Origin: Prorocentrum cordatum
Taxonomy: Eukaryota > Sar > Dinophyceae > Prorocentrales > Prorocentraceae
NCBI GenBank assembly: GCA_963575745.1
Contig: CAUYUJ010011181.1
Coordinates: 221,271 to 285,270 of the forward strand
Direction of reading: 5' to 3'
Length of the DNA: 64,000 nucleotides
A model generated the notes under the pieces. The model was not told where the DNA came from. It saw nothing but the letters and a program-made list of their open reading frames with translations, and did not search any database. A program made the translations under genes and the position numbers. Of this stretch, positions 40,560-53,145 are shown piece by piece (within the stretch, counting starts at the first letter, position 1; each line of letters opens with the position of its first letter).

Positions 40560-41165
40560 CCTCCAATCTGTCTTTTCCCTAGCCATCCTGCGGTGTTGGA
40601 TCCTCGTTTTGAGGCGACAGGCGTCCCTCGTCCCTCGCCCTCCTCCTCTCCTCCTCCCCCAGGGAGCTCCACCGAAGGCCTCACTGCCACCGCCCACATG
40701 CGTCCCCCACACCCATGTCGGCACATCCCTCACACGCTTCGTGGCCCCATGGGGAGCTCCACCGAAGGGCCCAGTGGCACAGTTCGCATGCGGTTCCACA
40801 CCTATTTCACCACACCCCTCACACGTTTCGTGGCCCCATGGGGAGCTCCACTGCAGGGCCCCGTGGCAAAGTTCGCATACTGTGCTGTGCCTCCCCCATT
40901 TTGGCACACCCCTCACACGGTTCGTGGCCCAATGGGGAGCTCCAACGAAGGGCCCAATGGCAAAATTCGCATGTGGTTCAACTCTCGTTTTGGCACACCC
41001 CTCATACGGTTTGTGGCCCAAAGGGGAGCTCCACGGAAGGGCCCAGTGGCAAAATTCGCATGCGCCCCCCACAAACATTCTGGCACACCCCTCACACGTT
41101 TCGTGGCCCATGGAAAGCTCCACCGAAGGGCCCCGTGGCATTTTGGCACACTCTCAGACGTATCC
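40560..41165. repeat. 90-bp satellite family, degenerate locus with leader
   Basis: The leader CCATCCTGCGGTGTTGGATC...GTTTTGAGGCGACAGG (40582-40623) is followed by five or six units with GTGGCCCCATGGGGAGCTCC at 40741, 40830, 40924, 41013 and 41103. The same leader and the same repeat occur at 53146-55260, so leader plus array behaves as one dispersed unit. Confidence 0.8.
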
Positions 41166-42020
41166 TGAGCCCATAGTGTTTTCCTTCCGAGGGTTTTTGT
41201 TTGACAGCCCCGGGGCCCCGTCAGGGCCCACAGGTCACCCAGCTTCGCCCCCACGCGCCGCCCCCCCACCCCCTGCAGAACAACAGCCGCTGCGGCCCAG
41301 ACTCTGACACGCGATGCGCGATTATCTTCCCGCCCCCACGGGTGACATGAGGGCCCCCCAGGGACCGAAAACAGCCGAACACCTCCCGTCCTGCTTTTCG
41401 TCGCGACGCGAGCACGGTCCCTGCAGCCAGGGCCGCAGCAAGGGGGACGCACCTCCCTGCGGCCCGCTTCGGGCAGAGAAGGGCGGCTGCAACAGGAGAA
41501 ACCTACTTCAAAGGGCGCAGGGGGGCACAGACAAATCGTCACAAAATCCTTGATATCCAATCTTGTCCCATGTTTCCTGGATCTCCCCCCTTCAGGAAGG
41601 GGGAGGTCCTTCCCGCAGGGGGAGATCCAAGGGAAGGGAAAGGGAGGGGGTCCCCTCCATTTCCCTTGCTGTCTCAGGTTTTGACGGACATCCGCGTATT
41701 TGCGAGGCTTGTGCCGATCTTTCCCCTTGCGCATTCACTGGGCCCCTGGCTCGGGCAGAAGCGCCCTCGGCCGCGGCGGGCGGAGATTGCCGAGGGCGGC
41801 GTTGGGGCTACGCCCAGTGCGCCTGGACTAGCGCGGCGGCGCCGAAGAGCAGCGGGTTCCGCAGTCGGCCGCGTCCTGAGGGGGGCACGTTGCCCAAACA
41901 TGTCCGCGTCGTGAACCATCGCGACGGGCGTTTACTGTGGCCGTTTGCGGCCTCCGTTGCCCCTCGCCAGGGCCCGCGACCGACAGGAACTAACTCGCCA
42001 CGAGAAAAAGTCCCCTTGCC
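41166..42020. other. unique stretch with one hairpin
   Basis: At 41577-41632 TGGATCTCCCCC faces GGGGGAGATCCA, a 12-bp perfect inverted pair with further complementarity inside. No gene is supported here. Frames such as 41674-41919 (minus) and 41563-42165 (plus) lack recognisable motifs. Confidence 0.4.
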
Positions 42021-42140
42021 GTCGCTCGGACGTCCATTTCCCGTGCATTTTTCGGTTTCGTGCGTGTTTTTCTTTGCTCGATGGTCCAGGATGGTCCTCG
42101 ACAATTCTCGCCGAGAACAAATGCACACGTCCGAGCGATG
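42021..42140. mobile_element. family G inverted-repeat element, copy 1
   Basis: The ends TCGCTCGGACGT and ACGTCCGAGCGA are a perfect 12-bp inverted pair. The interior aligns with 58697-58813 (GTCCATTYCC, GCTCGATG-TSCAGGATG-TCCTCGA, CTCGCCGA-AA-AATGCAC). It is about 118 bp and non-coding. Confidence 0.7.
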
Positions 42141-42448
42141 CCAAGTCCCAGGGGGCCCGTGCTGAACAACAGTCAGAATATTGCATGCTGACGGTCCTGG
42201 GGCCAGGCGACGGCCCCCGGATGCCGAACGTGCCTGGGCCCCCCCCGTGGAAACTCGTGCCCTGCCCGAGGGGTCCCGGGGGCGATGCGTCGACCGCCTA
42301 CTGATCGCCACTCCGTTGGATCCGCGGGGGGGGGGCGCGTGCCGTTGGAAGGGGGCGAGATGGGGGGTCTCGGGGAGGTGGAGGAGGATGAAGAGGAGAA
42401 GGCGATGATTCGAGGGGCCCAAGGACACACACAGAAATACAAACAAAC

Positions 42449-42566
42449 AAAAAGATTCCCCATGTTTTTCTATATGTTCTGGGTTTCTGTCTTCCCCCCC
42501 ACTTCCCATATGTTCCCATATTTTCTGGGGATTCGAAGATTAATTGTGTCTGTGTGTTTCTTTCCC
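42449..42566 (+). repeat. dispersed family J, copy 2
   Basis: See 40345-40462. The two copies lie 2.1 kb apart in the same orientation and are the most alike of the three. Confidence 0.65.
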
Positions 42567-42744
42567 TCCTGAATGATGGCACCGACTGCAGATGCCGTCA
42601 GCCGAGACCAACGACAGCAGGCAGACGCGGGGAGGGCGGACCCCGACACGCCAGAAGAGAAAAAGGCCAACGAGCTGGCCGTCCGTGGCTGCCCCGAAGA
42701 AGGGTGAACGGCCCCTGGAGGCCTTGTAGAACTCCCTGTGAAAC

Positions 42745-42886
42745 GACGCGAAGATCGGGACAAAATCGGATTGGGATAACTCGGAATCTCTGAGAATCGA
42801 CGGGTTTGGAGGATGTATTGGGCGCCGCGGCCGCTCCAGAGCGTTCGGGAACGCTCTGAGAGCGCTCCGGAACGCTCTGGAGCGAT
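42745..42886 (-). repeat. family P, inverted copy, containing a 51-bp near-perfect palindrome
   Basis: 42833-42883 starts GCTCCAGAGCGTTC and ends GAACGCTCTGGAGC, with only a few internal mismatches around a central base and two smaller palindromes (GAGCGTTC-GGAACGCTC type) nested inside. The flank 42745-42832, read on the minus strand, matches 5811-5925. Confidence 0.75.
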
Positions 42887-45800
42887 TTATCCAGATCCTA
42901 GCCCTGTTTTACCCTGAGCGGCTGATCCCTGGCGGAAGCAACCTGGGACGGCCCGCGGCGCAGAACCTGGGGAGCCGGGGGGGCACCGCGGAGCAGCACG
43001 AGGAAACCCGCACATCGAGAGCAGATGATCACACACGGATGCTGCTCGACCAGACGGCCTTTACCACGCGGCTTTCGGCAGGAAGCTCAGCCACAGCCGC
43101 CGCGCCCGCCACCTCGAGAGCGATTCCAAAGGAGGGGGGGCGGACGGGCGCCAGCCTCGGCGAATGCCTGGTCTGCCGTCGCCACGGCGGCAGCCTTCAA
43201 AGGCTGCGCGGCCCCGCCCAAACCTGGGAAACAATGCTGGCCCCGGAAGGCCGACGCGCCCGCGGGGCGGCAGCGCCTACACGGCGTGGCCATGCGAGCC
43301 CCAACGTAACACTCGATGCACCGAGCCTCGCCGTTCGGATCACTGGTGAAGAAGAGGTGGCCGTGCACGCTGAGACGAAGCGGCGAGAGGGGGTGGCGCC
43401 GCGGCTGGAGGCGACGCGCTGCCTGTCCAACTCTTCTGGCGGCGGCCAAAAACAATTAGGAGCTAAATGTGTTCTGATTGCGCGGCTCGCTTGAACGAGT
43501 TCGCCCCCATCGCGCGGATGGGGGGCCGGCTCGGCAATGCAGTCGGCCCAAGCATTTCGGAGCCCAACCTACCACACCAACTTTCCGGTTCAATCGCCCG
43601 CTCGATCGTGAGATCGAAAGAGGCACGGGGGGGTCCCGTGCGCTGCATGGCCGTGAAAAACACGGCCAAACACGAGGGTGCCTACGCAAGCTGCAAGCGA
43701 GCCCAGGATCGGCCATCCTGGGCCAGCGGCGCAATGTCACTCATGTGCACCTTCAGCTCAGGAGTGGCCCTCAAGGCCCGAAGCGCGGCCGCGTTCTCAG
43801 CGCGCCCCGCGGTCCGATCAGGCTCCGCCAGGGGGCCGAAAACAAGCGCGACCGGGCTGGAGGCTCATATCATGCTGGACAGTCGACCAGCCGACTCGGC
43901 GGGCCCCACGAACCAAAGGGTCCCGAGCGCTTCCACCGCCAGAGGTCACGGGCACCCACGCGCCCCCCCCCCCCCCCCCCATCTCGCGGGTCTCAGCGCG
44001 CTCGGGCACCTGCTGAGCCTGGGCGGAAAGATCGGAAACCCAAAAATTGAGATACAGGGTGTTTCAGCTGCTTTGAAGGCCTCCCAATGGGAAGCACGGT
44101 TTCCAGACAGCCCCTCGGAACATCTCCAGCCTCTTGCTCATCGGGCCCGAACAGAACTGGGCCGTCCAGTCAAACGTGGCCAACGCAGTCGCCCAAGGAT
44201 CCCCGCGCCCCGCACGCAACGGGGCACTGTTCCCCGAGCTCGGGCCGAGCGGAGCCGATCGCGGATCTCGAAGTCGGAGTCGAGCGGCGCGCTCCAACAT
44301 CATGCGTAGCCCCCTGGATCGGCAGGTGAGACGCCAACTTCTGCGCCTGCCGGCGTTTGGCACAGCCCCCCGAGGCAATCCTCACTGCACGGGCGCCGCA
44401 TGCAACGGGCCATATACCGCGCCGCGGTCCGAGCGCCCGTGGCGGGGCCCAAGGAGACTCCAGGCGATGCTAGCTAGCGCAAGAGGAACAGCAGGCGCTG
44501 GCTCCCTCGCAATAGCCCACGCGCGGTCGATCCAGTTGCCATCCTGCCCGCGCCCCGCTGGGAAGTGCACGGCCACCCCCTGCGAAGCAACGGTGTCGGC
44601 GCAGCAAGCTGGCCGCTGCATCGGAGAGGAGCGCATGACGCACCTGTCGCTGACTGTACACGTGCTCCGTCTTGCGCGCGGGATGGGCGCGCCCGCCAGC
44701 GTCGCAGCCGCAGCCCGCGTCTGCCGAAGTATGTCACCAGAAAGACCGTTTAGCCGCTCCTGCTCGTGGGCCACTGCGCGCCGAGCCCCTGCAAGCCACG
44801 TGCCGACAAATGCCTGCCAGACGCTGCCATGCACATCGCCGACCTCCGCTGCAACTGTCGCGAGGCCCTCATCATGGCCTTCTCGGGCTCGCGGAAAAAT
44901 TGTACGCCCATCGTCTCGTGGCCAAAACTGCGCATCCGACCGCGGGGGCAAACGGGTCGGGCGCCTCGATGCTGGGCATGGCGCGTGGCACTAGCAACTG
45001 CGACACAGCCCGGCTTCTTGAACTGCGAAACGAAGATCCTGGAGTCCTGCGAGAAAGCCGCGGCGGCAGGGGCGAGGGCTCGCTCGCGCGCCGCCAAAAG
45101 ACACCTGCGCCTTGCAACAATACGTCAACCACCAATGACCTGGGGGGAAAACCAGCGCGAAGCGCAGGGGCCTCATGCGAAGGGCGGCTCTTCACGTCAC
45201 CACCTCGAAAATGCAGGCTGCGAGGGTGCAACCTGTCAACAGCCCCTGATAATATGCGAAACTGTCACTGAAAATGCCCTGACCTTTTAGACGGCGAGGG
45301 CAAGCATGCATCTGGATCGACAGTCAGTGCAATCGCGAATGGCTTTCCAAAACCATGCCTTCCTTGAAAACCTGAGTCGGCCTCCCACGTCGAAATCCTC
45401 GGACATATCCAGCCGAACTGTAGCCGAGACAAACCCACGAGTAACAACAAGCTCATATTACGTGCTGTGGGGGGCGGCGCTGTCCGACAATGTGCGCCGC
45501 TCGCAGTTGCCACGCGCCCGCTCGCACTTGCGATCGAACTCCTGCCGGCGAGAGGGCCCGCGGCGAAGACAGCCGCAAGCCCGCGTGGAGGCGCGGGCCG
45601 CCGCGGCGAGTCCATGCCCAGCATCGAGCGCGGGGGCGCAAGCAATGATTACCAGTGCCCAGTCCACTTGCCACTCACAACAAACCGCATTTTCGGGGAT
45701 GCCCGATGAGCTGGCGCAGCCCAGACGGGCGCGTAGACGTCTTCTTTGGCAAACTAAGACTCACTTCCCGGAGCTGGGCAACCGCTGCCGCGAGCGAGCT

Positions 45801-45913
45801 GGGCCAATATTCGGCCCTATGATGCTGGGCGCGAGGTTGGAGCTCATGGGTAGACCAAACCCTCGCCCACTCAGAGAGACCACCATCGACTCTGGCGCGT
45901 GGTGGGATTTTTT

Positions 45914-45919
45914 AATATA

Positions 45920-45967
<48 letters not shown>
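45914..45967. repeat. (TA)n microsatellite
   Basis: About 50 bp of TA with one GT interruption. It is the only long AT-dinucleotide tract in this GC-rich window and is likely a flexible, easily unwound site. Confidence 0.95.
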
Positions 45968-45968
<1 letters not shown>

Positions 45969-46638
45969 AAACAAACATCGCCAGACTCAGCAGCTGCCGC
46001 GGCGCGCGCGCCCGCCGGGGGCAAAGCGACCGAACCGAGAGCCCGCGCCCGGCAAGCGCGCAGAGCACCGCATCAGCGCCTCGAAAGAAAACCTCTTGTG
46101 ACCAGTCGGCCCGCTGCCTGGCCAAGCGAATGTCTTCGACCAAAAGTTCGCCGGCCTCCGCCAGTGCCGAACGGGGAAGGTCGCCGAGCCCGAGCCCCCC
46201 ATCGTGCCTGGGGGCCCATGGCGGAAAAAGGGCTCCGCTGCATCGGGGAGCGGGCGAGCGCGGCTTTGCCGCGCCGAACGTTGCCGTGGAAGCCTGCCGC
46301 CTCGCTCAACGCACGCAAGATAATAGAACGCGGCGCACCGCCGACGCTGCCCACGTCGGCCGTCAGGAAGGCGTTGGAAACTAGGGCCCGAAAATCGCCC
46401 CGCTCACGCTGCACATGACACATCCAACGAAATCCAGTGCGCCGCACCAGCGAACAAGAAAAGGGTGCGCGCCCGCTTCGGAAGGGAGCGCCACGTCAGC
46501 TGCATCCGTGCAAACCGAAGCTGCCCATCCCACCACTCAGACGCCTTCGCCCGAGAGCGATCATGTCACAGGGACTGGCGAGGACAATGCCGCGCTCGAT
46601 CTGACCCCGCGCTGCCGCCAGGCCAAATGCATCCTGTG

Positions 46639-46857
46639 CCCGGAAACGACAGGTCCGTTTTTTACCGGTTCCGTTTTGCCGTTTTGCCGGTTCCGACGCC
46701 GTTTTTTACCGGCTTCATCGCCGTTGTTTGACCGGTTCCGGCTCCGGTTCCAAACCGTTTTTTTTGCCGTTTCCGCTCGCCGATTTTTTGCCGTTTCCAC
46801 TTTCAAGGGGCATTTTTGGGGACATGCACGGTGAAAAAACGGCCCTGCCGTTTCCGG
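46639..46857. mobile_element. 219-bp foldback element with CCGTTTTTT arms
   Basis: CCCGGAAACGACAGGTCCGT (46639-46658, continuing TTTTACCGG) is inverted at 46828-46857 as CCGT-GAAAAAACGGCCCTG then CCGTTTCCGGG. The interior is made of CCGTTTTTTGCCGGTTCCG-like units. It has no frame of its own. Confidence 0.6.
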
Positions 46858-47699
46858 GGCCCACAAAGCCCGCGCCCCTCCAGTCTGCAAATGACCCCGG
46901 GCCAGGGGGCACCGCGCGCGCCCGACCGCCACGTCTGCGGTGATATCATTCGGCAGCGCGGGGCCAATCGCCGCGCAGGAGCGCCGCGCTCGGCCGGCGT
47001 GCCCGCAATAGAGGGGCGATGGGGGGGTAGTGCGAAGCACCTGCGCCGACCTGCGCAACGTCGTCGACCATGGCCGGCAGGGCTGGTTAAACAAACAAAA
47101 ACCAAACAAACAACACAACAACAAAAAAAAAACCTGGCGAGGCTCGCCGAAAGGTAGGCCAGGGGCGCGCGGGGGGGCAGCTGAAACTGATTGCGCCCAG
47201 AGCTGCTGGATGTTAACGCACGGCGGTTTGCTCCGACCGCATCCAGCAAGCCAGCCGTGTCCAGCCGCATCCCGCGCGCCAGGGAATATTGAACCAAGTG
47301 CCACATATGCGCCACATGGACGGGCCCAAGTCCAGCCTCCGCGCCCAGGAATCTATTACCCCCGCAACGAAGCCCCCTGGAACACCCAAGTGGGCATGCG
47401 AAAATTTGAAAGAAAATGATGTCCACGCGCCAACTTAAGCTGCTCCAGCTCCGCCGCGGCGATCAGGATGTCCGCGCGTGCAAGCGCGGCATCGCCAACG
47501 ACAGTCACCGTGGAATGCTTCGGGAATGGGGCGGCCGCTGACCAATGCCCATGCCGGCCACGGCCGCGAGATTAAGACTGCATGCTGGGCAAGCGCCCAG
47601 CGTCAGCATGGCGCTCCTGCGCTCGCGCAGCCATGGCCGGCCTTCGACGGCAAGGACCCGAATAAACAACCAAAAGGATAACATTGGCCGTATGCCGTC

Positions 47700-47822
47700 C
47701 TTTCTGATAACGTAGTGTCGCAACCCGTCCTTGCAGCCTTGCGCGCGCGCCTTCCCTTCAGCCTAGTGGCGTAGACGCCTTTCGGCCTAGTGGCAAAACC
47801 CGTCCTTGCAGTTGACGAGTCT
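47700..47822. repeat. short degenerate direct repeats
   Basis: AACCCGTCCTTGCAG occurs twice (near 47723 and 47804), with GCCTAGTGGC twice between (47761 and 47784). Confidence 0.6.
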
Positions 47823-50800
47823 GCAAGGCGTCGGGCCTGAGCATGATGCCCAACTTCCCGATCTGCCTGATCCCTCTCCCCGCCTGGATATCCGGGAACC
47901 GCGTGCTCCGCAGCGAGGGGGGGGGGGGGGGGCGATTGGTCCAGCAAGTGGCGGGCGCGTGCCTGAAATGCCCCCCGCAGCGGGGGCTTGTTCTCCGCGG
48001 CGGTGGCCACCTTGGGAAGTTGCGACCCCGGCGCCGCAGCGCGTCGAAGACAACTCCCCTCCCGCCCTCCATGGGCATCGGCTGTCCGAAGGCGCCGCCT
48101 CTCGACTTTCTCAAGGGCAATGCGGCCCGCCAGTGCGCGCGGGGCGGTCGCGCCGCCGCCCTGCGCCGCGTCGGGGCTTCTGAAGGGATCGGCGCCCTCG
48201 CCGAACGGAGAACTGCGTGCTGCCCCCCTCTTGCTGCCGAACTGCCCCCCTTCCTGATGCCGAACAGCCCGCGCGGCGCCCGGCGGCCCCCCCCGCCGCC
48301 GCTGCGCCCCGGGGCTCGGCGGAGGCGCCGCGCGAGGCAATCTCGAGCCAAGCTCTGCAGAGCAGCGTTCATCGGTAATCGGTGGGCCGAGGACGCCGAG
48401 CCAGACTGGCGACGACGAAGAGCGGGTCGAAGAAACGGGGCGCGCGGAAGCCGTCGCAACACGAGGAGCCATCCATCCCACATAAGCCAATGGGGCATGG
48501 GGCGCGAGGCGGCCGGGCGATGGGCCCGCCCTGGCAGTCTCGAGGCGCTTGGCCAACTTCGGCGCGTTGTCCTGATGTCGCCCGGCCGACCCGTGCATTT
48601 TCACCTCGGTCGGGACCTCGATGCCATGGCCGCGAAGCATCTCGCTTGGATAATTCAGGTTAAAATCGATCATGTTTACATCCGCCAGCATTTCAGCCGC
48701 GGGAGGTGCGGCTTGCTCTGCGTGTGGCTGCGGGACAGGGGCCGCGGGGCCGCTACCCGCCAGCCATCTTCTGCTCGGCCAGCGGTGGAGGATGGGGGGG
48801 AGAGGAAGAAACGGCAAAGGAAGGACAAGGGGCGCGTCTCGGCTCGCGAAGAGGGCGGGCGGGGACAAGAGCACGACCGAGATGGCAAGACAGAAGTCCA
48901 CGGATGACCCCGCGCAGCAAATCACGTCGAGGGCCGCGCCAAGCGGCGCGCAACTGAACGACGCCTCGGGCGGGGCAAGGCCAGGCGGCCCAGGCGCGAA
49001 GACGTGCGAGATGAGCGAGGCGGGCAGCTGTTCACGCGCAGGAGCTGCTGGGCCACTGGCAATTGAAAGCTGCGCGGGCGCCGTTGATGGCGAGGGCGCC
49101 GGGGGGAGAGGGGCCCGAGCAATGGCCGAGTGCAGCGTCGCGCAGTTTCAGTGCATTCGATGGGTCAGCGCCCCAATCTTGAGGGGGCGTCAGGGGGGGC
49201 TCGCGGACGTGCGACGCCGTGCAAGGCCGTGCCATTTAATGAATGACTCCCTCCCCCTCAGCCTTATAATAAGCAAACTTGCCACTTTGGCGGCCTCGCC
49301 TATGACGATGGGACGTGGCGCGAGTCGCACTGGAAGGCTTCAGCACCGAGAAGGCCACGCATGAACTTGCGACCCTTCGCGCGCGCTGCCCGCCCCTGGT
49401 CAAGTCCGCCAGAGCAGAGAAGAAGGGGGAACGGTGATTCGCCCTCGCTTGGGACGACGCAGCAGGTGGGGGGCGGGGGGGAGTGCCAGCGACGTCTCTG
49501 CGATCTGACTCTGAAATCCCAGACGACATGTTGGGCGGGAAAAAGGGTGCGTGAACCGAGGGAAAGGAAGTTCTCCTGCGTGCGAGTAAACGCCGGAGGC
49601 CGACAAACATGATGTAGCGATATAACATGATGAACCATGCATCGCTTCAGGGGCGACCGAGGCCATTAACTCCGGATCTTAAACATCAGAAATTCGCCAG
49701 AATGAACTGCCGCGAGGCGCTGAGCCGTTCGGGGGCGGCGGGCAAGCGAACGGGAGGAGCTATTGATGCCGCGCGTCTCAATCCACCGCGGGGTAGCATC
49801 GGTAAACGAATGCCCCGTCGGCGCCGCGAGAACCTGCTGCAAGGCTTCTCGTCCGACAGTCAGACGGATCATTTTCATCGCAGATAAAACGGGCCGCGCG
49901 CTGGGCAGCGGTTTGGCAGCGCGAGTTGCGCGCGCGCGCGCGTCGCGGGCAACTCCACACTGCAATTTGGCCATGGAGCCCGGGGGCGGGGGGCGGGGGG
50001 GCTCGCCCCCTGAGCCGAAAGAAACGCAAGCATTTCCCCGAAAGCCCAATCTGAAAGTCCTGAGGCACCGAATTTGCATTTCTCTTGGGGTCCTGGCGAA
50101 ATAAAGCTTCCGCCATGTTAGACGGCGGCTCAAACTGAGTCTTGGCGCAGAACATAACTCCCGAGACGCGGGGGGCGCCCGTCCGTCCGCGCATGGACAA
50201 GCGCCTATGGAGCGCCTATGGGGCGCGAGAATGGGCTCGAAGAGGTGCTGAGTTGCGCCTCGCCCAGCGGAGCCTGACAGCTACGTCGAGCCCAGAGAGG
50301 ATGTCGAATGCGGGGCACTCCTGCGTAAAGCGTCAAGCAACCAGGATGTTCACCGCGCCAAAACTGCATGCGAACAATAAAATTTAGCCATGAAGTTACT
50401 CGAACGCACCGCAGCGGGGGCCCCATCGCACTCGGGATATAAGAGGCCCAATCGCGCACGATGCTGGGGGGGGGGGGGGGGGCGGGCCCCGCGTTGCAGA
50501 ATGCCGCGCCAGTATCTAGGGCGCGAACGAGAGAATCACATTGCACGAGTCTGCCGTCCAATGCAGAGCATCCACTGGAGAACGACCACCGACAGAGCGA
50601 CGCTGGCCGACGTCTATGGCGCGGCGCACTACGAGGCCAAGAAGTGGCGAACGCCTCGTGGATAATCTTCCAATCGCAGCGGCCGAGCGTCAGCGGCCGA
50701 GCATGCCCCGCAACGCGCGCAGGCACTGCCTCCAGCGACCCCCGTCGGCATGAAGACGAGGCGCGCAGCATTGTGGCCAGGGGGCGCAAAGCCAATCGAT

Positions 50801-52499
50801 GAGACGCGCGCGCAACGCCTGCGCGCGCAACGCCTGCGCGACGCAAGCCCCGCCGAAACGCCGCCGCACTTCCAGCCTGGAAACGGGGCCTCGCCCGAGC
50901 CTGGGGAGGAGCCCTTGCGCATGTTCCGGATCAATTAAATCTGCTCAGCGCCCGCGGCCCAGTCGATGTCGGCGGGTGCCTGTCGGGCCGACGGGGCGAA
51001 GAGCTGCGCGTCCTGAGGGGCGGGATGGGGTGGGGTGGAGGGGGGGGGGGGGGGCGGCGGGAGCGCGAAGCCGGGCTGCCTAGGCCGCGCGGCCCCGCGG
51101 GTGTCGAGAGCACATCCCAAGGCCTGCGCGGGGCCCGCAGGGCCATCAGTGCGTCGGGGCGCCGCGGCATTGCGACGGGGGGGGGCGCCGCGAGAAAGAC
51201 GCTCAGTCAATTGCTGCAGGCCCCGACGTCCTAGGCCGCGGAGATCGAAGAACCGCTCGCGAGCTCCACTCGCGCAGCTGCCGAGACAAACCAGCTGTGC
51301 TCTGCCGCCAGCTGGCCGAACTGATCAGCTCTGGCAGTGTGGCGCCCATCGTCGACGAAGACCAGCCAAGGGGAACTGCGCGCGGCCATCTTCTTCTCAT
51401 CGCACTCCTGTCGACGTCGAGCAATTTCGCAATGCGTACGCCGAGCGATCGAAGAGCGACATCATTCCTAACTCTACGAACACGAATCGAACGCCATAGT
51501 TTGATTGGTTACATTCGGCGCGAACTTTGCCTCCTTGATGGCGCCGGCGGGGCCATCGGAGACAGCGTCCCTCAACTCGAGCATCGACTTCCGCATTCCT
51601 AACTCGACGCTGGGGCAGGACAAGCCCGCCGCGGGGCGACGGGCGCGCCATTCGGGGCTAGACGAGCAAGAGCTGCAAAAACAAGCGCATGGACGCTGTG
51701 ATCGCGCAGCTCTGAGGCCCACCAGCCACCGCCAGCGGCAGGCGCGAGGCCCAGGATCGGGAAGGGGAATGGGGCCGTGAATGCGCGATCCGACATCGCA
51801 ACGCTGCGAGCCGAGGTGCTCGATGCAACGGCGCAGCGGTGCGAGGCGAGGTGCCTTCGTGCGTGTAGAGAGTGTGAATGTCTTGCGATGGTAGCGAGAT
51901 TAGCTAGTGCAATAAAGTCGGCATTCTCCATAAAAGGGGCGCGCGCCCCATGCCCCCGGCCGCCCTTCGATCCACGCGCGCAGTCTTTCGAGCCCATTGC
52001 TTTGGCCAGGGCGCAATGTGGAATGCGCGCCCGCACGCTGTCCCCCGTATCTGGTCGTTCGCTCCAGGGTGCAACTTTTCGATGGCGAAGCACAGGTCAT
52101 CTCGCGCATGCACTGCAAACCCGCGCCCATTATCAATATCCTCCTCCTCCCACCTGCTGCCCGTTGTCTTCCACGTCCTCATGCTCGCTGCCCTCGCTCC
52201 CGCATTCGCCGTCGTTTTTCTCGGCCTCGCCCCCCCCCGGGCCCCCCGTCGGCCCTCCTTCGCAGGCGCCGCGAAAACCGAAAAGTCGCCCCCTCGGGAG
52301 CAGGGGAAGCGCGGCGGAGGGAGGTATATCCAGGAAATCAATGCCGAAGGTCGGCTATTTGATCCGATGCCACCATGCCATAGCATTGCCACTCAGCCAG
52401 CTCTCAGCGCCGAGCCGCCGCTCTCCCAATGATACTAGGTCACGCCCCCCGGAATGCTCGGCCGCGCCCCCCGTTGTTCTCCCGCCCCAAGCTGTGCCC

Positions 52500-52670
52500 C
52501 CTGGAGGGGCGCGAACCCTGTTGCGCAACCCGTCAGAAACGGATTGATCAATCGCAAAACTGCCAATTGATGCGCCGACCCGTTGCGCAACCAATCGATG
52601 AAGGCGTCGACGCGCTGCGCAACCCGTCGCGCGCGACTGGGTGATTCTGCAAAACCCATCGACGCGTGAT
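52500..52670. repeat. degenerate ~40-50 bp repeats of GCGCAACCCGTC
   Basis: GCGCAACC-RTC followed by AATCG/ATCGA recurs at about 52524, 52586 and 52615, with a related CAAAACCCATCGACGCG at 52651. The motif ATCGATGAAGGCG is also echoed. Confidence 0.5.
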
Positions 52671-53145
52671 TCGCCACTCCGTCGGCGAGGAGCTTGGGGA
52701 TTGGCGACGCAAATGTCGATTGGTTTCGCCTCGCCGATCCGCTGGCCCCACAAGATCTGCCGCCGGCAGGCTCCGCCAGCGGCTGGAGCGCGGCCCCACT
52801 CAAGCTCTGCGACGGCTTTTGCGGCCCCTCGCCTCCAACGACCGCCCGCGCCACCGCCGCCCGAAGTCGGCCGAAAGCGCGCGATGCTCGAGGCTGCGCG
52901 GGCGCAAGAGGGGGCGACTTTGCAGATTGCAATGCGTTTAATGCCGCCCAAGGGGCCCCGCGACCGCCCGGGCTCCAAGACTGCCCGAGAGGTCCCCGAG
53001 ACGGCCAAGGAATGCTCCGAGACGGCCCAGGAGGCGCCCGCGACGGCGCCGACGGACGCACCTGCCAGGGGCTGCTCCGCAGCCTGGCCGCCCCGCGCGC
53101 CATTCGCGGCGCCGCCGCTTGACGGCGCCCCCTTCTCCGCTGTTT

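Larger units (their letters stand above)
42900..52400 (-). other. 9.5-kb GC-rich region with broken coding-like frames, mostly minus strand
   Basis: No domain is recognised. Minus-strand segments that read like protein rather than repeat are: 44064-44378 (LATFDWTAQFCSGPMSKRLE), 44750-45097 (DSRIFVSQFKKPGCVAVASA), 45350-45470 (TRGFVSATVRLDMSEDFDVG), 46073-46447 (SNAFLTADVGSVGGAPRS), 47603-48925 (440 codons, with MLADVNMIDFNLNYPSEMLR), 49666-50133 (MKMIRLTVGREALQQVLAAP), 50205-50846 (GRCDWKIIHEAFATSW), 51474-51722 (LGMRKSMLELRDAVSDGPAG) and 51904-52392 (DDLCFAIEKLHPGANDQIRG). They fall in different frames with stops between, as expected for a decayed minus-strand gene or element, or for exons separated by introns. 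Poly-G and poly-C runs (43961-43980, 47919-47932, 50464-50480) interrupt it. Confidence 0.35.
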
